Shown: in pieces, positions 11,719 to 25,479 of the stretch
Layout of the letters: each line of letters starts with the position of its first letter
Position numbering within the stretch: position 1 is the stretch's first letter
Origin: Cyclaneusma minus
Taxonomy: Eukaryota > Ascomycota > Leotiomycetes > Marthamycetales > Marthamycetaceae
DNA length: 64,000 nt
Direction: 5' to 3'
Assembly: GCA_037179335.1 (NCBI GenBank)
Contig: JAKZHN010000029.1
Span: forward strand, 124,001-188,000
The notes under the pieces: model-generated
Seen by the model: only the letters and a program-made list of their open reading frames with translations
The model's database searches: none
Told to the model about the DNA's origin: nothing
Program-made: the position numbers and the translations under genes

Positions 11719-12889
11719 GCGGATTTTGCAAATCATTGCGGCTTCTGCGTCTCTTTCTCTTGCTGGTTATCTTCGTGAACGATACCAGCCTGCCTTACCC
11801 CCGGGTATAAAACCTTCACATCTTGGCTTTCGCTTGGTTGGAAACTTCTTATGGCCAAATTCATTTGGTACAAGCGATTGGCTCACAGTCGGATTCACAG
11901 TCGGCGGCTTTTTTCAACCCGACCAAGGGCAACACAAACCGATTGGTTCACATCGGGATCCACATTCAGCGGCTTCTTTTCTTCAAATCGTGACCCGAAC
12001 CAAGGGCAACACGCCATGAGTAGGGTATTTTAGGGCTTAGAGGTGGGCCGGCTCAACGGGGATACATTCAAAAATTTCCTAGACGGGGTCAGGCGGGGGC
12101 GGGCAATCTGGCTCGGGATGGAAATAGAGCGAGCGGGTGGTATCGCGCACCAACACAAAGGTGGCAGCCTAGGTAGCTGGAGGACTTAACAGGTTGGAGG
12201 GAAATTTTATACGGGTTCTTTGAAGAATGGAAGGAAAGCTGTATATTTAGGAGTGCGCGATGATACAAGCCTTCTAGATACCCCAACACATGCTTTTACT
12301 AGGTATGGTGCGCGGATCTTTTCTCATGTGCAAGATGCTCTCCCATCGTTGGCATACTTCATGGGGGCCAGCGCCCAGACCCCCGGTGCTCGCTGCGCTC
12401 GATTTGTTCTCAGTTGGAAGCTGACCAGCCTGAGCTTTGTGGTGTTTAAATCCAGTGAAGCAAATGCATAACGATCAGAAGTGTCTAATGATGAGTTGCT
12501 AAGATGTCGACTCTGAATGTCAAGTTCGAAGTTGTCAGATGTGTGCGGCTGAATCGTTGCTATGTCAACAAAGCCACCTCTTGGCACAATGCGATTCGGG
12601 GTGAAGATTCGTGCTTTGAGTTTGATAACGACGCAGCTTCTCGACAGCCCCACGACATCCGACAACTTTGCTCGCCGATAAGCTCCACGCGTCGAGCAGA
12701 TCCCAGATTATCGACTGCAGAGTTTCTTGTCGCTTCACTCGATCTGATCCCGATTCCGACGCCTTCCAACATCGCATGGCGCATCCCCGCTCCTAAATCA
12801 TCAACAAACAGAAGCAAAGCTCTTGCTCCTTGATCGCCCATCCCAAAACTTCCAATCCCGAGCTACCTTCAAGTAGAAACTAGCCCAAA
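11719..12889. other. Intergenic between urc4 and condensin gene
   Basis: About 1.2 kb between two plus-strand genes. It holds an imperfect direct repeat at 11,873-12,012 and otherwise no supported gene. Confidence 0.55.
11873..12012. repeat. Imperfect tandem duplication, about 65-75 bp units
   Basis: Both units begin with GATTGG(C/T)TCACA, contain a GCGGCTT segment followed by a T-rich run, and end with ACCAAGGGCAACAC. The second unit carries a short insertion. It lies downstream of the urc4 stop. Confidence 0.7.
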
Positions 12890-15800
12890 ATGCCGGCCAG
12901 AACTGCTCGTATGACTCGTACCTCCGAGGCCGTATCCAGCAAGCCTTCATCGCGGGCAACCAACTCTCGCGCATCCACAAACCTCCGCGGATCAACAACA
13001 TCTCGAACCCTGACGCCAGCCATCGAAACACCAGCAGAAGCCCCCGACTCTGCTTTGCGCGCCCAAATCTGTGCCATTTTCCAGGATGCGCAACGAACAA
13101 CGGCATCACACCGTAAGCTCGTCATCAACCTGCGCAAGCTCCAGGAAGCCTGTTGTTACGAGCCCGTGAGCCGGAAAAAAAAGACTGGCGTCGAGGAGTT
13201 TGACGAAGAGCAGTTCAACAATGAGATTACGCGATGCGTGCTAAGGATCTTACCGGTCAAGAAGAGCGAGAGTGTGGGGGAGAAGAGTGTACGGTATATT
13301 GCGTTGTTCTTGAAGCATGCGAATGAGAAGGACAATGAGTTGGTTCCGGCGGATGATGACGGAACCATGCCAGAGACGCCCAGTTCGCGACTTACGGCCC
13401 AGATTATGAATACTATTCTCCCATTCCTCAATGCCAAGGAGAAATTTGTTCGGTATCGGGCGACTCAGCTTATCTCGAATGTTATCAATTCTTTGGATGC
13501 TATCGACGATGATCTTTTCCAGCTGCTACGCCATGGACTGCTTAAACGCATTCGCGACAAGGAGTCTATGGTGCGAGTCCAGGCTGTCCTTGGACTTGGT
13601 CGACTTGCCGGCAATGAGGTTGAGGGAGGAGAGGATTCGGACGATAGCGATTCTGATTCGGGTGCTGGTCTCTTGGAAAGGCTGTTGGATGTGCTACAGA
13701 ACGATCCGAGTGCTGATGTCCGACGATCGCTTCTAGTAAATCTGCCTATTTTGCCCAACACACTTCCATTCCTTCTGGAGAGGGCACGAGACCAGGATGC
13801 TGCTACCCGAAGGGCACTTTACTCTCGGCTTTTGCCATCCCTGGGCGATTTCAGACATTTGTCTCTCTCAATGCGAGAAAAACTGCTGCGTTGGGGTCTA
13901 CGGGATCGAGACGAAAATGTCCGCAAAGCGGCTGGTAGGCTCTTCCGCGAGCGCTGGATTGAGGACTGCGCTGGCAGGCCGGAGCCTACTGAAGGTGGCC
14001 CAGTTGGCGGAGAACCAGCTCCAGTGAACTTCGAGGGATTGCTTGAGCTGCTTGAGCGCATTGACGTTGTGAACTCGGGCGTCGAAAACGGTGTCGCCCT
14101 TGAGGCTATGAAAGGGTTTTGGGAAGGCCGACCGGATTACAGAGAAGCTGTGACATTCGATGACTCGTTCTGGGATACGCTTACAGCTGAGTCCGTCTTT
14201 ATGGCCAGGAGTTTTAACGATTTCTGCCGGAGCGAGGGCAATGGCAAGTTCGAGGCCCTGCTTGAGGACAAAATGCCCGAGGTCACGAGAATCGGGTTTT
14301 ACCTACAGCGGTATTTGAACCTTCTTGTTGATGCATTGAAGAGAGTCGCTACCCAGGAGGTTGAGGAAGGTGAAGATGACGAGGACACGGTCGAACAAGA
14401 ATTCATTGTTGAGCAATTGTTGCATATTGCCCAGACGCTAGACTACTCGGACGAAGTTGGACGACGCAAGATGTTCGCACTGTTGAGACAATCTCTGGCT
14501 GTCCCAGATCTCCCGGAAGAAGTCACAAAACTGACGATCGAAGTACTCAGGGGCATCTGTGCTGGTGATGCTGCTGGAGAAAAGGAGTTCTGCGACGTTG
14601 TTCTTGAGGCCGTTGCTGATGTACATGATACGATCATGGACGATCCTGAACCCGAGGATGAAGATGAAGATGAAAGCTTCCACTCTGCAAAATCAGCAGT
14701 CAGCGGGGAAAGCACGCCGAGGGGTAAGAAGGGCAAAGACGAAGAGCTTGACGAGGAAGCCGCCCAGGAGAAGGCCATCCGTGAAATCATGGTCAACATG
14801 AAATGCCTCCACATCGTCCAGTGCATGCTGGAGAACGTCGAGGGCAATTTGCAGCAGAATGTCAGCTTGGTGTCCACGCTCAACAATCTGGTCGTGCCAG
14901 CTGTCCGAAGCCACGAGGCTCCCGTCCGCGAGCGGGGACTTCTGTGTCTTGGACTCTGCGCCCTACTCGACAGGTCCCTAGCGGAGGAGAACCTGACCCT
15001 GTTCATGCATTTCTTCAGCAAAGGCCATGCGGCCCTACAAATCACCGCCCTACAGATTCTCACCGACATTCTCAACCAACATGGAGCACAGCTAATGGAG
15101 TCAAACCCAACCCTCCTAAAAGTCTATATCAAAGCCCTTAAGAGCGGCTCCAAGACCCCCGACGTCCAAGCAGCCGCCACAACCGCCGTCTGCAAACTGA
15201 TGCTAGGCCGCGTCATCCAAGACTCCGAGGCCACCAACGATCTCCTAAAAACGCTCGTCGTAGCCTACTTCGACCCTGCTACTCAATCTAACCAGGGTGT
15301 TAGACAAGCGTTATCCTATTTCTTGCCTGTTTACTGCTACAGCCGGAAAGAGAACCAGGACAGGATGAGAATTGTGGCTCTTGATATCATCCACGCATGT
15401 CTTAATATCCAAGAGACCATGGAGGAGGAAGATGAAGATGCTTCGGAGATGGTTAGCTTGACTACAATCGGTGCTCATCTAGTCGACTGGACGGATCCAC
15501 GGAAATGCTACGTGCCTGGAAATGCCATGTCGTTGGCTGATGAGGGAAAGAAGGCTGTTAATGGCGATGTTCACTTAGATCTCGCTCACGACATCCTCGA
15601 GAAGCTTAACGGAAGCGCCAGCAGTATGTTTTCGCCCATCCCCTTCCCCTCATATAAAATTCTCGTTTTTCTAATCAATATCGAACTATAGGAGAAGAAA
15701 AGAAAGCCATCGCCCCCTTACTCGGCAAACTCTACATCTCCCCCGCATCCACAGAAGAAAAACTCCGCGACCTGTACAACGAAGTCTCCATCGCTGTTGA

Positions 15801-16182
15801 AGACAAATTGCTCAGTGATGCTACGAGCCGCAATGCTCTACTCAAGCTTCATGTTAGTTTGGGGAAGATTGTGAATAGCCTGGGCACCGAGTCCACAATG
15901 CTGGGGGGCAGGAAGAGCATGGCTAGGCAGACGAGCAGTCGTATGAGCATGGTATCTGTTGATGATGCTGCGAGTGAAGCCACAGAGGCCACGATCACGC
16001 CTGGTGTGGGGACGGTGGAGGAGGAAGAGGAGGATCTGGATGAGGAGAGCCAGATTGCGGCGCAGTTGGGGGCTAGTGTGAACGGGAGCATGTTGAGCAG
16101 TGGGGAGGATACGGTGTTGGCGATGAGGCCGAGGGATTCGTTGGTTGATGATTTGTTGAGTGATGATGGGTCGATCATGTGA
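12890..16182 (+). CDS. ycg1: Condensin subunit 3 (CAP-G / Ycg1 / Cnd3)
   Basis: Two exons, join(12890..15623, 15692..16182), 1,074 residues. The protein is a long HEAT-repeat solenoid: conserved N-terminal segments (ICAIFQDAQRTTASHRKLV, ALFLKHANEKD), HEAT helices with FVRYRATQLISNVINSLD and ESMVRVQAVLGLGRLAGNE, an acidic low-complexity insert (about 585-640) before AIREIMVNMKCLHIVQCMLE, and a condensin C-terminal region (QITALQILTDILNQHG). As a HAWK subunit it binds the kleisin and DNA in mitotic chromosome condensation. The splice uses donor GTATGT and acceptor TATAG, and restores the frame into REEKKAIAPLL; reading through the intron gives a false end. The acidic C-terminus ends in LLSDDGSIM. 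The length fits fungal CAP-G. Confidence 0.95.
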
Positions 16183-16225
16183 TGATGTTATGTTGGTTTT
16201 CATGGGTTCCTTACCAACCTTATAG

Positions 16226-16285
16226 GAGTGGCGTTTTTAGGAAGTGGCGTTTTTAGGAAGTGGCGTTTTTAGGAAGTGGCGTTTG
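16226..16285. repeat. 16-bp tandem repeat, four copies
   Basis: The unit GTGGCGTTTTTAGGAA occurs about three and a half times head to tail, starting some 40 bp after the condensin stop codon, so it may lie in the 3' untranslated region. Confidence 0.9.
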
Positions 16286-16959
16286 GCGGCTTTAGCGTGC
16301 TGTGTTTTATTTATATCACGGCCAGTCTGGAATGGCTTGTGATGAGCACTGATGACCACTGATGACCAGGAAATGTTGAACTTATGACGTTATATCAGGT
16401 TGGTTGCAAGTTTCGAGATGTTCCTCTCGCGGCCGCAGTTCCATCCATGTGTTGAGTCGAATTCAGAAATTTTTATACTAAAAACGGATATCATGTGACC
16501 AGATTTTTCATAATTGACAATTGTTTTAGCAAACGACAGAGGCTTTCGCAGTCCACAAGCTTTTCCGTTTACGAGAAGAAAACGGTCCAAATGGCGGTTA
16601 CGGCTGCCGAGGATTTAGGTAGGTAGGGGTACCTAGGTACCTTTAGGTAGGTACTTAGTGTGTCAAATGCAAAGACTGGTACCTACCTATGCAGGAAAAA
16701 ATCACACGCCTGCAGCTCGCAAAACTGTCATTTCTGCACTCCATTTATTCTGAAAAGGGCTCCTTGACGTGAATTTGTTCATGATTATCATTTTGCGAAA
16801 ATCCCCAGGTTCGTCAGTCGTTGTGGGAATGAATTATGAGCGTGCTCGGGCGTGAAATACCTACAATTACCTAAGCACGTCGAGAAAAGCGCGTGCAAGG
16901 TACCTTGTGCGTCGGCGTGGAGTGAGCGTGAATGGATGTTTCGATCGGTTATTGGCGTA

Positions 16960-17042
16960 GATTACCTATTCCTTTATTTATTTATTTACCTATTTACCTA
17001 TTTACCTATTTACCTATTTACCTATTTACTTACCTATTTACC
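16960..17042. repeat. (TTACCTAT)n microsatellite
   Basis: A run of TTTA and TTACCTAT units lies immediately left of the AT-rich island. Confidence 0.9.
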
Positions 17043-18693
17043 CTGCTGACTAAGCTACGCTAGCCGCGGGGTGCCCGCGGGTTCCCCGGGGTTCCATTCA
17101 TAATATTGCACCAAATTAGCAATTAATGGAAAATAATAATACTATTACTAATTTATTAAATAAAATTGCAATAAATATTTTAATAATATTTTATTGCTAT
17201 TAATAATATTTTATTGCTATTAAAATTATTTTAATATAAATTGTTAATTGTGATTGCTAATATAAAAATTATAAATTGCAATAAAAAAGCATACAAATAA
17301 AACTAATACTATAATATTATAATATATATATATATATAAGAAATCGCAATTTAGCGCATTTTAACGCTAATAAGCGCGTTGCTAAAAATTAAAACTTAAT
17401 ATGCTTAATTAAATTAAATTAGCAATTCTATAATTAAAAATAGCTTAAATTTTTATAAGGCCGGAATTAGGCCCGCTAAACGGCTTAAAAAGCCTGCTTT
17501 AATAAAATTATTATTTTAATTGTTGAAAATACTTCAATTTATATAAATGCTATATTTGGTATAAAATCCGCGGTTTCGTATAATTTGCTTTTGCTTTTTT
17601 TTGCAAATTAATTTTTATAGCATTTGACCATTATTTTTATACCTGGTTTTTTTTATCGATTTTTTTTCTTATTATTTATTATAGTGTTTTTTTAAATTTT
17701 ATTTTAGCATTATAATTTGCTATAAACCTTTTTACATTTTTTAACTATTAAATTATATATTAATTGCGAAAATAAAATCCCCAATTCTTAAAATATTTAA
17801 TAATCCCGATTAGGATAATTTAAATTTGATTTAATTTCTAAGATTTTTTGAAATCTATAGTTTTTAATACAAATAAAAAATCGAAAAAATTGAATTTTAA
17901 ATGATTATATAAATTAACTTTAAATATAGGCTTTAAATATTAAATAGCAAAAACATTATAAACCCGCTAATGTTAGGAAATTTGTAATTTATATACTAAT
18001 TATCCCATTTATTTAATAATTGTAAATAGGCCAGTATATTATTTGGATAGCTTTTTATTAAATAATCCAATAATAGAAATACTGTATTTGGAATGCAATT
18101 AAAGTATTATTTTATTACCGATTTTAGAAAATTTAAATTAATAGCATTAATTATATCGGTATTTAATTAGTATTTTGGCCAATGCTATTGCATTAGCTAT
18201 ATTAATTTGTATTTAGAAAAACGCTATTTTTATTAATAGCTTTTTGGGACGGCCAATTGAAAGGTTGGAAAATCTATTGAAAGTAAATCCATATATAGTT
18301 TTATTAAAAGACTTTTTAATTGCTAAATTATTAAATTGTTAATAATAAATTAAAAATATAAAATTGCTTTGTTCTATTATTCTGAATTTTTTAAGATTAA
18401 AATAAAATACTATAATGGTATTTTAATAATTGCATTTATTTGCTTTTTTATTTTATTTATTTATAGATAATAAATAAGAAAATACAATAGTTAAATTTCT
18501 AATTTGGTAAATACTATTTTTTACAATTTTAAAAAAGAATTCGGATTTTAATTAAATAGAAATATTTCAGGCAGTCTCCAATTATAGCTAAGCAATTATT
18601 TTATGAAGGGCTTAATTTGTTAAGCAGCTATTTATATTATTTTATCGGGTATAATCCCAAATTTTTAAAATTTAAGCATATAAAATTTAAAAC

Positions 18694-18730
<37 letters not shown>

Positions 18731-18899
18731 CAAATATAACAATTTTATAAATACAGGGTTTTGGAATATAAAAATATTTGGCTATATCGGATTTAGCGCA
18801 ATAATAAATTAATTTATTTTCGGCAATAAAGAAAATATCAATTTAATTAATATTAAGCTTAATATTCGCTTAAAATATTTGCAATATTGCAAGCTATAA

Positions 18900-21390
18900 T
18901 TTATTGTTTTTATATTTTTAAAGTAGCTGCTTTTTAAAATCCATATTTATTTGCATAAAACTTATTGCAAATATTTTTGGATTTATTAAAATCTTTATAA
19001 TATTAGCAATATTACCAATTTATAAAATATTTAAGTCGCTTTTAACTAATAATTTTAAAATTACCGCTAATTTAATTAATAATTTAAAAAATGTATTCGG
19101 AATAATACAAACTTTTTCTAGTTTATATTTAATTAATAATTTAAATTAAAATAAATATTTTGCGGTTTAAATTAATTTAAAATTTATCCTAATTATAAAA
19201 ATTATAAAAATAATATTAGTTTTAATAGCAGTATTTACTATAGCAATATAATTAATAAATACCGCTATAAATAGCATTTTCAATAATTCCATTATATATC
19301 AAATTTTGCGCAATATTTATATTAAATTTGCAATTTCAAATTCAATTAACCAATACTAAATTTTTGCCAGAAGAAAATCCTTAATAAAAAACAAACTGGA
19401 TTTATTTTATAATAAAAAACCATTGTTATTTTTGATATTATTAATAATATAATAAAGCATTGCTTTAATACCCCTTTTTTAAATATATTCAAATCGCAAT
19501 ACATTCCTTTATCAGGATTAAAATACATTAAATTTATTTTTTTAATTAATTTATATTAAAAAACAAAAAATAATACTCGCTTTACTCCTATTGAAAATTC
19601 AAAGACTTTTATTTGAGCAAAAATTTGGCAAAAATTTCCTTTTTGCGGGGCCCTTTTTAAAAGCTGTGTTTTTCAATTCTATAATAATTTCGCAATTTCC
19701 GCAAAAGTTCTAATTTCATTTTATAAAAAACCGGCTATATTAAAATAGATTTCCAAATAGGCTAATATTTTTTAAAAACCAAACTTGGCTATAATTTTAA
19801 ACCTTTCCTTAATTAAAAAAAAGTCAAAAACATCGACTTTTCAACTAAATAATATAATTAAAAAAAAACCTTTAAAACCTTTAAAACCTTAATATTATAC
19901 CGGATTAGGATTTTAAATAGCTTTTAAAATTAATTAAATTAATTTTTAAAAAACTTGCTATAAGCAATAATATCATTAATATAAATTTTAATTAAACTTT
20001 TAACTTTGCAAATAATTCATTTATTTATTATATAATATATAATAGAATATTGCGGAATCCTATAATAAAAATACGGAATATATATTATTTTATAAAACAA
20101 ATATAATAAAATACTTTTAATTGTTAAAATCGACCAATTACTAATAAAAAAACAATATCGCATTTATAATATTTATATAAATATATTGTTTTAAACTACA
20201 AAAATTAGAAAATTAAATAAAATATAAATTATTATTTTTGCAAATCAATTCTAATTAATTAATTTTTAAAAAATATTTTCAATTACTTTTCTATTTTTTA
20301 AATTAAAAAAATATTTTTTTATTTTAAAGCAATGCTTATTCCTTCAATTTAAACGCAATAGGATTTTCATTTAGCATTTTTTTAAAAAAAACCTTGGCTA
20401 ATATTAATTCACAAAATATTTAAAAACTTATTTGATAGCTCGCAAAATCGGTGTTTAATAACTTTATTTCTATAAATAATAATCTTAAATAAATGCTTGC
20501 CTTTTATAATAAAATCAATTATATTGATTTTAATTTTATTATTGGAATTAAATAGCGGCTGGCATAGCGCTAAATAGCTAATTTTATTTGGATTCTTAAT
20601 CGTATAATAATAATTGAAGTCGAAATTTCGGAAATAGCCAAATTTAATATTTCTATTTATTATAATAAAATAATCTATATTATTTCTAGCAATTAAAGCT
20701 TTAATATTAAAATTAATAATTTAAATATAAAAACCAATAATAATTTTTTCAAATTTAAATAAATAATTCCGGAAAATTAAGCATATATAGCTTTTATAAT
20801 GCATTTTAATAGATATTATAATATACAATGCTATTACAATTGCTAATTGCGCTATAATTTTCGCTTTTTTTTGAAATCATTATAATTGGAATAATTACTT
20901 TATATAATCCTATAATAGCCTATTAAAATAATAATATAATTTTAATATTTATTAAAATACAAATATCTATTTTAATTAAAAATATAGCTTTTAAATTATT
21001 TATTGAATAAATCTTTTTTATTATTTTTGCAAAAATTAATTTGTTTTTAATTATACCTAATAAAAACATTGTAAATATAATATATTAAATTAAAAAACTA
21101 GCGTTGGCAATTTCGCCAATAAAAATTATAAATACTCGAATTTGAATTGAAATTTTTTAAAAAAACCTAAAAAACCATTTTTTTTGCAATTAAAATAATA
21201 CAATTTATATTAAAATATATAATAGTTTTTCTTAAAAAATTAAAATTAGCAAATTATATATTATTAACTTAGAAAACTATAGCCAATGCCAATATTTTTA
21301 AATAAATCCATTTTAAGTTCTCAAATTATTATGCCGAAATTTATTTTAGTATTTAATATTTTAGATTCAATAATAATTAATTTTAAAAAC
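18900..21390 (-). pseudogene. Ty3/gypsy pol remnant: protease, RT, RNase H
   Basis: Read on the minus strand from high to low coordinates with stops and frameshifts. A protease-like part near 20,940-21,060 reads KLIFAKIIKKIY...NNLKAIFLIKIDI, matching the linker-to-protease region of one ascomycete gypsy clade. The RT palm at 19,951-19,990 reads YINDIIAYSKF, decayed from Y-x-D-D with the first Asp changed to Asn, and is followed by ILIRYNIKV. The RNase H part at about 19,346-19,530 starts with FNPDKGMYCDL and continues to INPVCFLL. Order and orientation agree with gypsy pol. Integrase probably lies at 17.2-18.9 kb but is too decayed to claim. Limits are approximate. Confidence 0.72.
21283..21383 (-). 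repeat. Direct repeat flanking the 9.8-kb insertion, left copy
   Basis: About 100 bp starting at CCAATGCCAATATTT and including CTCAAATTATTATGCCGAAA. It is nearly identical to 31,259-31,358 in the same orientation. On the minus strand both copies read as the same gypsy protein segment (ESKILNTKINFGIII here). CTATAGCCAATG occurs at both edges of this copy. Confidence 0.85.
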
Positions 21391-24300
21391 TATAGCCAAT
21401 GTATTGCGGGTGATGAGTACCAAAGTATTTTACTTTTTTTTACTTTTTATTTTTTACTTTATTTTATTTTATTATTTAATTTTTGATAAAATACTATTAA
21501 TAATGCTTTAAATATTAAATATTTAATTATTTAACACACGAATATAAAAAGACTAATTAAATTGCGTAATATAGCATTTATAAAATTAAATTATTAATAA
21601 AATTAAATTATTAATAAAATTAAATTTTCGTTAATAACGAAATATAAAAATTTCATTTGCAATGAGATTTTTATTAAAACAAAATTTAATTATTTGATAT
21701 TTCATTTGCAACGAAATATTAAATTCTTGTTTAGAATTAGATTTTAAATTCTCGTTTAAAACTAGATTTTAAATTGTCGTTTAAAGCGAGGTTATATATA
21801 TATATTAATTATTAATTATTATTATTAATTTAAATAATAACTAAATGCATTAATAATTATATTTAAAATTAAATAATTAGAAATATAATTATCAATGGAA
21901 TTTATATTAATATATATTTGTTATTATTAATGCTTTTATTATAAATATATTATAAAGGCTTGTTTTATTATTCGAATTATAAATTGCAAATGTTATATTA
22001 GTAAGTAATAAAAAAGCGAAAGGCGTGGAAATAAAATAGAATTAAAATTCGAGGCTTGATTTTCAATTGAAAAAACCCTTTATTTTATTAATAATTATTT
22101 AAATAAAATAATTAAAGTCCCGAAGTAAAATAATTAATTAATAATTAATTTAATTTAAATAATGCTTGAAAATTCTATTTTTAAAGGTTTTTTAAACTTT
22201 TATAAAAACGATTTTTAAAACCATTAGCAAAGGGTAATAATATATATATTATAAGGTTTTTAAATATATTTAATTTATTATTAAATATATTAAGTAAAAC
22301 AATATCAAATATAAGAAAGCGATTTTCTGGTCAAATCAACTCCAATTGCTTTACAAATACCAGCAATTAAATTAGCGTATTAAATTTACTTTATTAATGC
22401 TATAGCTGCTGCCAATGCATTATTAATATTGCCATTATAGGCTTACCGGCGCTTTAGGGACGCTAAAAAGTAATTTTATATTATAATTGTAATAATTATA
22501 AATTAATAATTTAATTATAAGAAAACGTTTAGCATTTTTAGCAAATTAATTATATTAATTTGCTAATTTCTTAAAAAACCTATCGGATTTTAATATTTTA
22601 ATAGCGTATTTATAAAGGCCTTTTAAGCCTTTATTAATAATGCCAAAATAAAATTTATTATTATTATAAGCTTTTTCTATAATTTGGTTTTTCTATAATT
22701 AAAATAATTCTTTTTATTATTAATACAGCATTTTTTTTTTTTTTTTTTGCAAATATTATTAAAATTGCCCAATATTTTTAGCGTATATTTGCCGCCGCCC
22801 TAGCTGCTATTAATAACTAGTTTATTTTTGCTTAAATGGTTTCAAAAGCTATTATCGGAAAATTGCTAATCCCCCGCTAATATATTTTTAATGCTTATAA
22901 ATATAAAATTAAAATTAAAATATTTAAAAAACTCCTATTGCTATTTAGCTTTAGTAAATATTTGCTATTTACATTATTAGAAATATTAATAATAAATTTA
23001 AAAACATAAATTTATCCGGAAATATAGTTTATAATATCCGGAAACTTTTTAGCAAAAATATTATACTTTAAGCTATTAGCGCAAAAGCCGCCATGCCTTT
23101 AATTAAAAGCTTTGCTTAAATAAAATGAAAATTGCTTTAAAAACAAAGCTAATTTATATATTTTATCCAATTATCATTTACATTATTCTAAAAAGCTCTT
23201 ATTAAAAAAAAGCAAATTAAAAAATAATAGTTTAAAAAATATAAAAATAAAATAAGCGCAATCTTTCCAATTTTAAAATATTTAAAATAATATAATTTAA
23301 AAAAGCCTATAAAAATCATAAAAATCATAGCTTTTTAGTTATTAAATTGGGCAATTTAATATATATTAATAAATTTATTAAATAGTAAACTTTAATAAAT
23401 TTTAAAGCCAAAATATATAAACGCTTTAAAATTATTATTAAGGCTATTTAATATTTTAAATATATAAAATTTAATTATATTTTTAAAAGATCCTAATTAA
23501 AAATATTTTATTATGGCAAATACGCTAATAAATAATTAATAAATAATTATATTATATTTGGTAGGTTTTGAATAAAATACGCCAATTATTAAAAAATCGA
23601 ATATAAAGCCTAGTTTTTAATTTGCAACATAATAAAAATTTATAAAACTTTAACGCGCCAGCGCTTTACTAAATATTAATGCTTTTTTAATATAAATTTA
23701 ATAATATATTAAAAAGCCGCCGGTAAATTTTAAAATTCGTTTTTTAATTTTAATTGCTTTTTAGCTATTATATTAATTAAGCTAATTTATTCCGCAGGCA
23801 ATGGCCGCGCCCGCGGCAAAAATAGCATTTCAAAAAAAGCATTATTTACAGCAAAAAAAGCATTTATAAAATTGCCTAATATAATTAAACGTTTATAAAT
23901 TAATTTACCAATTTATTGCAATTTACATTAATTTTTAATTGTATAAAATCGCTATTACCAAGAATATTGCAAAGCAATATTATAAATTTTAATTAATAAT
24001 GAATTTTAATAAATTTTAAATATTGCAATATAATATTTATAAATTTAGCAAAATTTTTAATTTATTATTTAATTTAATAAATCTTGTAAGAAATTTCCAA
24101 GTATTTTTTATTTAAAAGCTTTAATTTTTTTTCTAATAACGCTAAAAATTTAAAAACCAGCGGCTTTAATTTCGCTTTTTATATATTAGAAAAACGCTTG
24201 TATATTGCTATATATATTAAAAGAAATCCCTATTAACAATTTGCAAATTAAAAATTTATTTTTAAATTTAATATATATTAATTTTTTTCTCCGCTATAAT

Positions 24301-25479
24301 GCTATGATCTTGCAATTTATAATTTATAATTTATTTTATTTTTTCCGCGTATATTAAAATAATAATTCCAATTTTTTTATATTCCCGCTATTTGCTAATA
24401 ATTTTTAAAATCGCTTTGCAAATAATGTTTTTTTATTGGAGACTTTAATTTTTTTTTAAAAAAGATTAACGCCATTTTTATTTATTATATTTATGCCAAT
24501 ATCCTATTGGAGATTATCAAGGATTATTAATACAATTTATTAATTCTTAAAAACACCGTTATTTTTAATGCCAAAAATGCTAAAATATATATTATTATTA
24601 TTTTAATTCACTAAATTGCTAATTTGCTTATTGCATATAAAATAAAATAAAATCTAAATTTCCAATTTAATTATAAGCCTATTAAAATATAATTGCAATT
24701 AAAACTTAATAAAAAACCGAAAAGCCTTTAATAAGCTTGAAAATATATTAATTTTATAATTTTTAAAAAAAATTATTATTTAATTATTATTATTTAATAA
24801 TAATAAGCTTTAATTTAATTTGGTAAAACAAATTAATAAACCGGTATTTTTTTTATAAAAAAATATAAATACAGCTATAGCTAAAATAGTCCTTTAAATT
24901 AAATAGCCTAAATGGTATAAAATATAATAAAATCAGGATTGCGATAAAGCGGTAAAATATTGTAAAAAAATGCATTGGATAATATTTACAGATTTTTCAA
25001 TATATTTTCAAGCAATAAAAAATAGGAATAGGATTATTTAAAAGGCCAAAACCATTTATTAAAAAAAGATCTATAATTTTATAAGCAATATAATAATTAT
25101 ATAATTATTAAAATGCTAAGCAAGGCTTTGCAGCTATATACCCGCTAATTTTTTGCGATTTCTTTTTTTTAAATTTACTAATATACCGCCAATAATAAAT
25201 CTTTATAGCAATTGCAAAATTTTAAAAGCAAAAATCTTTTAAGGCCAATTTTTTAAATATGATTAATGCCAAATATTTATTAAAAATATTTAAAAATACT
25301 TTCTATTAAATTAAAAAAATAAAATAAGCAATTAAAAAAAATAAGCTATTTAAAGCCCTAAAGCTATTAGAAATCCCTTTTTTTATCTAGAAAAAATTAT
25401 TGCTAATTATTATTAAAAATATTGCCAATTATATAAAATATGAATTAATTTAAACTATTATTTAAATTATTTTAAAAAA

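Larger units (their letters stand above)
16183..17090. other. Condensin 3' flank and left edge of AT-rich island
   Basis: No gene is supported; the open frame at 16,852-17,049 is mostly microsatellite. The stretch holds a 16-bp tandem repeat, AGGTACCT-rich sequence near 16,615-16,690, a TTACCTAT microsatellite, and a GC-rich patch at about 17,058-17,092 just before composition turns strongly AT-rich. Confidence 0.6.

Noticed and set aside
16852..17049. 65-codon open frame ending in a Tyr/Leu-rich tail
   Set aside because: The tail is a translation of the TTACCTAT microsatellite.
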